Assembly (NCBI RefSeq): GCF_008704395.1
Contig: NZ_CP023695.1
Span: 496,001-560,000 of the forward strand
Direction: 5' to 3'
From: Streptomyces alboniger
GTDB taxonomy: Bacteria; Actinomycetota; Actinomycetes; Streptomycetales; Streptomycetaceae
DNA length: 64,000 bases
Under the pieces are notes generated by a model that saw only the letters and a list, made by a program, of their open reading frames with translations, had not been told where the DNA came from and searched no databases. Shown here piece after piece: positions 54,407 through 60,650 of the stretch (position 1 is the stretch's first letter; each line of letters begins with the position of its first letter). A program made the position numbers and the translations under genes.

Positions 54407-55309
54407 ATGAACAATCCCGCCGACCGGCTGGTCGACCTGCTCGACCTGGAGCAGATCGAGGTCAACATCTTCCGCGGCCGCAGCCCCGAGGAGTCGCTGC
54501 AACGCGTGTTCGGTGGACAGGTCGCGGGGCAGGCCTTGGTGGCAGCGGGCCGCACCACCGAGGGCGACCGCCCGGTGCACTCGCTGCACGCGTACTTCCT
54601 CCGTCCGGGCCGGCCGGGCGTGCCCATCGTGTACCAGGTCGAGCGAGTCAGGGACGGGCGCTCCTTCACCACGCGCCGCGTCACCGCCGTCCAGCAGGGC
54701 CGCACGATCTTCAACCTCACCGCCTCCTTCCACCAGCCCGAACAGGGCGCCTTCGAACACCAGCTGCCACCACGTATCGCGGCTCCCGCCCCGGAGTCGC
54801 TCCCGACCGTCACCGAGGAGATCAAGGCGCACCTCGGCGCACTCCCCGAGCAGTTGGAGCGCATGGCCCGGCGTCAGCCCTTCGACATCCGCTATGTGGA
54901 CCGGCTGCGCTGGACCGCCGAGGAGATCAAGGACGCCGAGCCGCGCAGCGCGGTGTGGATGCGTGCCGTCGGCCCGCTGGGTGACGACCCGCTCGTACAC
55001 ACCTGCGCGCTCACCTACGCGAGCGACATGACGCTCCTCGACGCCGTGCGTATCCCGGTGGAACCGCTCTGGGGTCCCCGCGGGTTCGACATGGCGTCAC
55101 TTGACCACGCCATGTGGTTCCACCGTCCTTTCCGGGCGGACGAGTGGTTCCTGTACGACCAGGAGTCCCCCATCGTGACGGGGGGCCGCGGCCTGGCCCG
55201 GGGCCGTATCTATGACACGGAGGGGCGGCTCCTGGTGTCCGTCGTTCAGGAAGGACTCTTCCGTCCCTACGGAGAACGCCACATGGACAGTCCGACAGCA
55301 GGCGCGTGA
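54407..55309 (+). CDS. tesB: Acyl-CoA thioesterase II
   Basis: A 300-residue double hot-dog thioesterase. The N-terminal half has FGGQVAGQALVAAGRT and VHSLHAYFLRPG, and the C-terminal half has ALTYASDMTLLDA and LDHAMWFHRPFRADEWFLYDQESP, all typical of TesB. It hydrolyses acyl-CoA to free acid and CoA in the cytoplasm. The start ATG follows GAGGAACTGTC, 46 bases after the helicase stop. It is followed after 25 bases by a winged-helix gene; the trio probably shares a transcript. Confidence 0.93.
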   Translation: MNNPADRLVDLLDLEQIEVNIFRGRSPEESLQRVFGGQVAGQALVAAGRTTEGDRPVHSLHAYFLRPGRPGVPIVYQVERVRDGRSFTTRRVTAVQQGRTIFNLTASFHQPEQGAFEHQLPPRIAAPAPESLPTVTEEIKAHLGALPEQLERMARRQPFDIRYVDRLRWTAEEIKDAEPRSAVWMRAVGPLGDDPLVHTCALTYASDMTLLDAVRIPVEPLWGPRGFDMASLDHAMWFHRPFRADEWFLYDQESPIVTGGRGLARGRIYDTEGRLLVSVVQEGLFRPYGERHMDSPTAGA

Positions 55310-55334
55310 GCGACGGGGAACCTGTAGGGGAGGC

Positions 55335-56528
55335 ATGGTGCGGCGGATCGATGTGGCCGAACGCCGGGCGCGGCTGGCTTCGCGCCATCGGTTGACGGCC
55401 GATACCAGGGCGGACGATCCGGTCGAGGTGGCGCGGTCTCTGCTGGCACTGCACGGAACCGATCCGTCGTCGGTGTACGTGGGCGCCTGGGCCCGTATGC
55501 GGGATGGTCGTGTGCGGGACGTGGAGCGGGCGCTGTACGAGGACCGGTCGTTGATCCGGTTGATGGGGATGCGGCGCACGGTCTTCGTGACGTCCCTTGA
55601 CGTCGCTCCCGTGTTGCAGGCCGCGTGCTCGCGCGCGGTGGCCGCCCGGGAGCGTCGTCTCCTGCTGACGATGCTGCTGGAGTCCGGCGTCGCCGCCGAC
55701 GCGGCCGGAGTCCAGGCGTGGCTGGCGGAGACCGAGACGGTGGCGGTGCGGGCGCTCAAGGAGCGGGGCGAGGCGACGGCGGCCGAGTTGGCGGGCGACG
55801 ACCCGCGTCTGGGCACGGAGCTGGTAATGGCACGCGGCAAGAGCTACGAGGGCCGGCAGAAACTGGCCAGCAGGCTCCTTCTGCTGCTCGCCGCAGAAGG
55901 CCTTGTCGTGCGTGGACGCCCGCGTGGCACGTGGACCTCGCATCAGTACCGCTGGGCCCCTCTGACGGAGTGGTTTCCCGCAGGACTCGCCGACTGGGCC
56001 ACCCAGGAGGCCGAGGTCGAGCTTGCCCGGCGCTGGCTGCGGACGTTCGGTCCCGCTCCGGCGGATGATCTGCGCTGGTGGGCCGGGTGGACCAAGACCC
56101 AAACGAAGCGGGCACTCACTGAGCTGCGCCCCGTCGAGGTCGACTTGGACGGAGTGACGGGCCTGCTCCTTCCCGACGATGTGGTGGAGACCGCCCGGCC
56201 CGAGCCATGGGCGGCCCTGCTGCCCGCCCTCGACTCGACCCCGATGGGCTGGCAGAACCGCGGCTGGTTTCTCGGCGACCATGGCCCTCGCCTGTTCGAC
56301 AGGAACGGCAATATCGGTCCGTCCCTGTGGTGGAACGGCCGCGTCGTCGGCGGCTGGGCCCAGGACAAGCAAGGTGAGATCGTCTGCCGTTTTCTCGAGG
56401 ACGTGGGAGCGGACGCGCGGAGCGCGGTTCGGGTCGAGGCCGAGCGCCTCGCCGCGCGCCTGGGCGGAGTGCGGCTTACCGCGCGTACTCGAGGCCGCAC
56501 ATGGCTCGAGGAGGAGCTGGCCACTTGA
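55335..56528 (+). CDS. AlkZ-like winged-helix DNA-binding protein (HTH_42 family)
   Basis: A 397-residue protein of the winged-helix family that includes the DNA glycosylases AlkZ/YcaQ. Blocks RASRHRL-type starts, LLALHGTDPSSVYVGAWARM, RLMGMRRTVFV and the C-terminal GNIGPSLWWNGRVVGGWAQ fit this family, which repairs alkylated or cross-linked DNA in some members. AlkZ catalytic glutamines are not clearly located here, so glycosylase activity is unproven. GGGGAGG precedes the ATG at 55335. Third gene after the helicase and tesB. Confidence 0.8.
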   Translation: MVRRIDVAERRARLASRHRLTADTRADDPVEVARSLLALHGTDPSSVYVGAWARMRDGRVRDVERALYEDRSLIRLMGMRRTVFVTSLDVAPVLQAACSRAVAARERRLLLTMLLESGVAADAAGVQAWLAETETVAVRALKERGEATAAELAGDDPRLGTELVMARGKSYEGRQKLASRLLLLLAAEGLVVRGRPRGTWTSHQYRWAPLTEWFPAGLADWATQEAEVELARRWLRTFGPAPADDLRWWAGWTKTQTKRALTELRPVEVDLDGVTGLLLPDDVVETARPEPWAALLPALDSTPMGWQNRGWFLGDHGPRLFDRNGNIGPSLWWNGRVVGGWAQDKQGEIVCRFLEDVGADARSAVRVEAERLAARLGGVRLTARTRGRTWLEEELAT

Positions 56529-56594
56529 CGGCCGCAGGGCGGGCCTGAGGCAGGGCAGTACAGGCATTGCGCCTCCATCCAATAGGGGTTCGCG

Positions 56595-56645
56595 ATGAGC
56601 GGGGCAGAAAGCTCGATGAGTACGACAACGAGGGGGACCAGTTGA
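56595..56645 (+). CDS. Possible 16-residue leader peptide ahead of the TPR gene
   Basis: ATG at 56595 with AGGGG at a good distance opens a 16-codon frame (MSGAESSMSTTTRGTS) whose TGA overlaps the TTG start of the TPR gene (TTGA). This arrangement would couple translation of the two. The peptide has no recognisable domain and the frame may be chance. Confidence 0.3.
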   Translation: MSGAESSMSTTTRGTS

Positions 56646-57151
56646 ACGGGAATGTGGTCGACGACAGGGATCAGGTGCTCGGCGAGGCCGTTCGCCTGCG
56701 CGAAGCGGGCCGGAGGGAGGAAGCCCGAGAGCGGCTTGTCGCCCTCTCCGCACGGTTCCCCCAGGACACGGAAGTCGCGTACCAGACCGCGTGGGTCCAT
56801 GACACGCTCGGCCTGGAGGCCGAGGCGGTCCCGTACTACGAGCGGGCGCTCGCCGGACCGGGGTTGTCCGCCGACGACCGCCGCGGGGCACTCCTGGGCC
56901 TCGGCAGCACCTACCGGATCCTCGGCCGCTACGAGGAGGCCGTCGCCACACTCGGCGACGCGGCGGCCGAGTTTCCCGACGACGGCGCGCTCAGGACGTT
57001 CCTGGCCATGGCGCTGTACAACACCGGCCGAACACATGACGCGATGGAGATGCTCCTGACGTTGCTCGCCGCCACGAGCAAGGATCCGGGGATCGCGGGT
57101 TACCGGCCCGCCATCGAGGAGTACGCCAAGGACCTCGACGCGACGATGTAG
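56642..57151 (+). CDS. Tetratricopeptide repeat protein
   Basis: A 169-residue soluble TPR protein. Repeats are visible as AVRLREAGRREEARERLVALSARFPQDTEVAYQTAWVHDTLGLEAEAVPYYERALA, GLGSTYRILGRYEEAVATLGDAAAEFPDD and FLAMALYNTGRTHDAMEMLLTLLAAT. It is probably a protein-protein interaction adaptor; the partner is unknown. TTG at 56642 is chosen since GAGGGGGACC precedes it; an upstream TTG at 56567 lacks a ribosome-binding site. Converges on the DUF6397 gene. Confidence 0.8.
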   Translation: MNGNVVDDRDQVLGEAVRLREAGRREEARERLVALSARFPQDTEVAYQTAWVHDTLGLEAEAVPYYERALAGPGLSADDRRGALLGLGSTYRILGRYEEAVATLGDAAAEFPDDGALRTFLAMALYNTGRTHDAMEMLLTLLAATSKDPGIAGYRPAIEEYAKDLDATM

Positions 57152-57178
57152 CGACGCGGTCGGTCGTGCGACGCCTGT

Positions 57179-58102
57179 CTACGCCCGCCTGCGGCGCAGC
57201 CACTGCAACAGGCCACGCGGCTCCTGCACCGAGGCATCGATCACGGCGTCCACCGGTGGCTCGGGCTCCCGTGCGAGAGGCGCTGATTCCTGCGCGGGCC
57301 GTGGTGCGGGGCGGGGCGCCGGGCGTTGCGCGCGTGCCTGGACGAGGCCGATCAGCAGGCTGGAGCGCAGCCACCGGATCTCGTCCGGATCGTCCGCGGT
57401 CGTGATCCTCTCCACGATCCGTGCCACGGGCGAGTCCGGCGCTCCGCTGGTACGCGGCACGGGCTTGAGACGGTTGAGGTAGGCACGTTCGTACGGATCC
57501 CTGATGATCTCCGCGAGTTGCACTGGATCCAGCAGCGAGGCCATGGCGGCAACGCGCTCCCACGGATCCTCGGACTGCCTCAGCAGGAAGTCCGCGTGGC
57601 GGCCGCGCCAGTTGCGCGCCCTCAGGTCCTGGCCTTCTTCAAGTCGTGCGCGCAGTGTTCCGGGCAGACGTCCGGTGAGCAACTCGGCATTGGCCTCGGT
57701 CTCGGCGAACTGCCTCAGTTCCTCGGCGAGATAGAGCCAGACGACAGCTCGGTACCTGTTCAGATAGAACTTCACCGGGGTCAGCGCGCCGACTCGGGCG
57801 AGTCGGGTGAAGCGGCCCGGGCTGATGTCCATGAGCCCTGCTCCCTCTGTCGTACCCACGGCTCTGATGCCCGCTCGCAGCGACTCGGGGAATCCTTCGC
57901 TTCCGCGCACGCGTTCGATCTCCTCGTGCGTGACGCGTCGCTGACCGCCGGCCCCGTCCCCGACGGTGCAGATTCGGCCCAGCACTACCGCGAGGTCGAA
58001 CTCGCCCCGCTTGAGGCCCAGTCCCCTCGCGGCTCCGCTCAGCGTCATCGACGACCGAACGGCTGTCGCGGCGGTCTTCTGCGTGATCGTGTCACTTGAC
58101 AT
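57179..58102 (-). CDS. DUF6397-type Streptomyces protein with helix-turn-helix-like segments
   Basis: A 307-residue protein of a family seen mainly in Streptomyces (DUF6397 by recall). The N-terminal part reads like repeated MerR/HTH-like modules: MTLSGAARGLGLKRGEFDLAVVLGRI, RRVTHEEIERVRGSEGFPESL and ISPGRFTRLARVGALTPVKFYLNRYRAVVWLYLAEEL. The C-terminus is a Pro/Ala-rich tail ending in LLQWLRRRRA. A DNA-binding or regulatory role is plausible but unproven. GGGGGAG lies 7 bases before the ATG at 58102. Its neighbour encodes a roadblock protein similar to CvnB. Confidence 0.75.
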   Translation of the reverse strand: MSSDTITQKTAATAVRSSMTLSGAARGLGLKRGEFDLAVVLGRICTVGDGAGGQRRVTHEEIERVRGSEGFPESLRAGIRAVGTTEGAGLMDISPGRFTRLARVGALTPVKFYLNRYRAVVWLYLAEELRQFAETEANAELLTGRLPGTLRARLEEGQDLRARNWRGRHADFLLRQSEDPWERVAAMASLLDPVQLAEIIRDPYERAYLNRLKPVPRTSGAPDSPVARIVERITTADDPDEIRWLRSSLLIGLVQARAQRPAPRPAPRPAQESAPLAREPEPPVDAVIDASVQEPRGLLQWLRRRRA

Positions 58103-58176
58103 GATGGTTCTCCCCCGTGAGACGTGATTGCTCTCGGGAAAAACCGTAGCCCGACCATCGCGATCCCCGCTGGGCC

Positions 58177-58185
58177 TGTGGATAA
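58177..58185 (-). promoter_or_regulatory. Single DnaA-box-like nonamer
   Basis: TTATCCACA on the minus strand matches the classical DnaA box exactly. It is alone in the 155-base gap upstream of the DUF6397 gene. One box is not an origin; it may be chance or a DnaA-linked control site. Confidence 0.25.
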
Positions 58186-58257
58186 CTCTTGTCGTGGCGA
58201 CGTCAGAGTTGGCCGGAAGCTGACGACAGTGCTGGTCAGAGGCTCCTTCAACGCTGC

Positions 58258-58671
58258 TCAGAGGTCGACGGCAGGCGTGCGATCCGGCTGCCGGGCCCCC
58301 ACGCCCAAGTGCTCGCCGACGCGGTTCACGAGCAGTGTCATTTCGTAGGCGACCTGCCCGATGTCGGCCTCCGCGGAGCTCAGGACACAGAGGCAGCTGC
58401 CGTCGCCCGCCGCCGTGACGAAGAGGACGGCGTCCTCGAACTCGATCATTGTCTGACGCACGTTCCCGGCGCGGAAGTGGCGCCCTGATCCCTTGGCGAG
58501 GCTGTGAAGTCCCGAGGAAACCGCGGCAAGATGCTCCGCGTCCTCGCGCTTCAGGTCCGCACTCGCACCCGTCACCAGCCCGTCGTTGGACAGCACCAGC
58601 GCGTGTCGTACGTGCTCCATCCGCTGCGTCAGGTCGTCCAGCAGCCAGCCCAACCCCGTGCTCTGCCCCAT
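58258..58671 (-). CDS. Roadblock/LC7-domain protein, CvnB paralogue
   Basis: A 137-residue roadblock protein (WLLDDLTQRMEHVRHALVLSNDGLVTGASADLKREDAEHLAAVSSGLHSLAKG). It is strongly similar over its whole length to CvnB encoded at 60216-60650 (WLLDDLVLRVNEVRHAVVLSNDGLPVGAS). In conservons such proteins act as regulators of the CvnD GTPase. Here no cvnA, C or D accompanies it, so it may be an orphan that competes with or replaces CvnB. The ATG at 58671 has GGGAGACGGG upstream. Divergent from the PPOX oxidoreductase. Confidence 0.88.
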   Translation of the reverse strand: MGQSTGLGWLLDDLTQRMEHVRHALVLSNDGLVTGASADLKREDAEHLAAVSSGLHSLAKGSGRHFRAGNVRQTMIEFEDAVLFVTAAGDGSCLCVLSSAEADIGQVAYEMTLLVNRVGEHLGVGARQPDRTPAVDL

Positions 58672-58763
58672 GGTCCCGTCTCCCCGCGTCCGCTCCCCCT
58701 GGCTGGAGGATCTGACCTGCCAGCCTTCCCCACGACCGGCGCCCCGGCAAGCATGATGGGGAC

Positions 58764-59192
58764 ATGGCACAGAAGATGACCGATGAACAATGGCGGGCCT
58801 TCGTCTCGCACGGCACGCGAACCGGCAAGCTGTCGACGGTCCGGGCGGACGGCAGCCCGCACATCGCACCTATCTGGTTCCTGCTCGACGGAGAAGACCT
58901 GGTGTTCAACACCGGCAAGGAAACGGTGAAGGGCCGGAACCTCGCGCGCGACGGACGCGTGGCCTTGTGCGTGGACGACGATCAACCGCCTTTCGCCTAC
59001 GTCGTCCTGCACGGCCGGGCCGAGCTGATCGAGGAGATCGACCAGGTCCGGCACTGGGCGGCCCGGCTGGGCGCGCGATACATGGGCGAGGACCGAGCCG
59101 AGGAGTTCGGTAAGCGCAACGGCGTCCCCGGTGAACTCCTGGTGCGCGTGAGGATCGACAAGGTGCTCGCGTCCTTTGGAGTCGCCGACTGA
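58764..59192 (+). CDS. PPOX-class F420-dependent oxidoreductase
   Basis: A 142-residue split-barrel flavin/deazaflavin protein. LSTVRADGSPHIAPIWFLLDGEDLVFNTGKETVKGRNLARDGRVALCVDD is the characteristic F420-binding core of actinobacterial PPOX-type reductases. Physiological substrates of such proteins include biliverdin and other conjugated compounds in mycobacterial relatives. GGGGAC lies just before the ATG. It ends 4 bases from the convergent cvnD, so the transcripts must overlap. Confidence 0.9.
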   Translation: MAQKMTDEQWRAFVSHGTRTGKLSTVRADGSPHIAPIWFLLDGEDLVFNTGKETVKGRNLARDGRVALCVDDDQPPFAYVVLHGRAELIEEIDQVRHWAARLGARYMGEDRAEEFGKRNGVPGELLVRVRIDKVLASFGVAD

Positions 59193-59196
59193 GGGT

Positions 59197-59802
59197 TCAG
59201 CCCACCGAGTCGAGCAGCCGGGCGGCATGCATCCGCCCGGCGTACTCGACCAGACGAATCAGCACCTCCTTTCCCGAGTCGCGATCCCGTGCGTCGCACA
59301 GCACCACGGGAGTGCCGCGGTCGAGGTCAAGGGCGCGTGAGACGTCCTGCGCGCCGTACGTACGGGCGTGCGCGAAGCAGTTGACGGCCACGACGAACGG
59401 GATGCGGCGGTGTTCGAAATAGTCCACGGCCGGGAAGCAGTCCTCGAGCCGCCGGGTGTCCGCGAGGACGACGGCGCCGAGGGCGCCCTGCGAAAGCTCG
59501 TCCCACAGGAACCAGAAACGGTCCTGTCCCGGAGTGCCGAAGAGGTACAGCGACAGGCCGGACCTGATGGTGATGCGGCCGAAGTCCATGGCGACGGTCG
59601 TGGTGGTCTTGCGGTCGATGCCCTCGGTGTCGTCCACCGATTGGCCTGCCTCGCTGAGCAGTTCCTCGGTGCGCAGGGGGCGGATCTCGCTGACCGCGCC
59701 CACCAGGGTGGTCTTGCCCACCCCGAAGCCGCCTGCCACCAGAATCTTCAGCGCCATGGCGGCGGTTTCGCCGTCCGTGGCGTCAGAGCGCTCGGAGCCC
59801 AT
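59197..59802 (-). CDS. cvnD: Conservon GTPase CvnD
   Basis: A 201-residue Ras-like GTPase of the conservon. Walker A GGFGVGKT lies at residues 24-31, then ATTTVAMDFG-type switch (KTTTTVAMDFGRI), GTPGQDRFWFLWDEL as the DxxG/switch II region and VAVNCFAHA in the NKxD position with altered residues. It cooperates with CvnA-C in a membrane-associated signalling complex that resembles eukaryotic G-protein systems. The ATG at 59802 overlaps the end of cvnC by 20 bases, with GAGAGGTG upstream. Confidence 0.93.
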   Translation of the reverse strand: MGSERSDATDGETAAMALKILVAGGFGVGKTTLVGAVSEIRPLRTEELLSEAGQSVDDTEGIDRKTTTTVAMDFGRITIRSGLSLYLFGTPGQDRFWFLWDELSQGALGAVVLADTRRLEDCFPAVDYFEHRRIPFVVAVNCFAHARTYGAQDVSRALDLDRGTPVVLCDARDRDSGKEVLIRLVEYAGRMHAARLLDSVG

Positions 59803-60196
59803 CAATCACCTCTCGGAGGATCTTTTCGTCGGGAAGCTGTGCGGGCGGTACCGGCCGGCTGACCTTGACGAAGCCCATCTCCAGCAGGTCGCCGAGCAGC
59901 ACCCTGACCACGCCCACAGGCAGGTCGGCTTCGGCTGCGAGCTCGGCGACGGACTGTGTCTCGGCACGGCACAGTTCGATGAGCGCCCGGTGTTCGGGCC
60001 CGAGCGTGGTGTCGCTCCCAACGCCCGTGGCGTCGCCTTCGAGTGTCACCAGCGCGATCAGGTCGAAGCGCACGCCGCTCGGCCCCGGCTCGGTCCGCCC
60101 GCCTGTCATCGCGTAGGGCCGGACGAGAGGCCCCGCTTCATTGTCGTACCACTGGCTGCCCGCCTGAGGCGCGGAGCCGGTCGATTCGTCGGTCAT
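59783..60196 (-). CDS. cvnC: Conservon protein CvnC (DUF742)
   Basis: A 137-residue DUF742 protein (LVRPYAMTGGRTEP; ALIELCRAETQSVAELAAEADLPVGVVRVLLGDLLEMGFVKVSRP). The second half is a winged-helix-like module, probably a signalling adaptor between CvnB and CvnD. It lies 19 bases after cvnB and overlaps cvnD, so it is part of the cvnABCD operon. Confidence 0.93.
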   Translation of the reverse strand: MTDESTGSAPQAGSQWYDNEAGPLVRPYAMTGGRTEPGPSGVRFDLIALVTLEGDATGVGSDTTLGPEHRALIELCRAETQSVAELAAEADLPVGVVRVLLGDLLEMGFVKVSRPVPPAQLPDEKILREVIDGLRAL

Positions 60197-60215
60197 GGGT
60201 ACCGGCCGTTCTCGG

Positions 60216-60650
60216 TCATCCGGCTGCTGGAGGTTGCGCGGCGATGCGGGCGGGGGTGTGGAGGTGCTCGCCCACCCGCTTGACTAGGCGAGCCATCTCG
60301 TACGCAACGAGGCCGATGTCGGCCGTCACGGAGCTGAGGACCGTGAGGCAGGAGCCGTCACCCGCGGCCGCCACGAACAAGAACGCGTCGTCCATCTCGA
60401 CCATGGTCTGGCGCACGCCCCCGGCCCCGAAATGGCGGCCCGCCCCCTTGGCGAGACTGTGGAATCCCGATGCGACGGCGGCCAGATGCTCCGCGTCCTC
60501 TCTGGTGAGGGCGGTCGAGGCGCCGACCGGTAGGCCGTCGTTGGACAGGACCACCGCGTGCCGCACCTCGTTGACGCGCAGCACCAGGTCGTCCAGTAGC
60601 CAGTCGAGTTCACCGGTCCGCCCAGCGGGAATGCTCTGGTCCTGGATCAT
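60216..60650 (-). CDS. cvnB: Conservon roadblock protein CvnB
   Basis: A 144-residue roadblock/LC7 protein (LDWLLDDLVLRVNEVRHAVVLSNDGLPVGASTALTREDAEHLAAVASGFHSLAKG). It acts as a GTPase-regulating platform for CvnD in the conservon model. Its ATG overlaps the stop of cvnA by 4 bases. A close paralogue lies at 58258-58671. Confidence 0.95.
   Translation of the reverse strand: MIQDQSIPAGRTGELDWLLDDLVLRVNEVRHAVVLSNDGLPVGASTALTREDAEHLAAVASGFHSLAKGAGRHFGAGGVRQTMVEMDDAFLFVAAAGDGSCLTVLSSVTADIGLVAYEMARLVKRVGEHLHTPARIAAQPPAAG

Noticed and set aside
48970..54864. Open frame of 1964 codons on the minus strand across ABC B2, the DUF457 gene, the helicase and tesB
   Set aside because: It crosses four genes with recognised motifs on both strands and has no family feature; it is a GC-driven shadow frame.
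58177..58185. Replication origin suggested by a perfect DnaA box
   Set aside because: Only one box is present; no cluster, AT-rich region or dnaA/dnaN genes are nearby.
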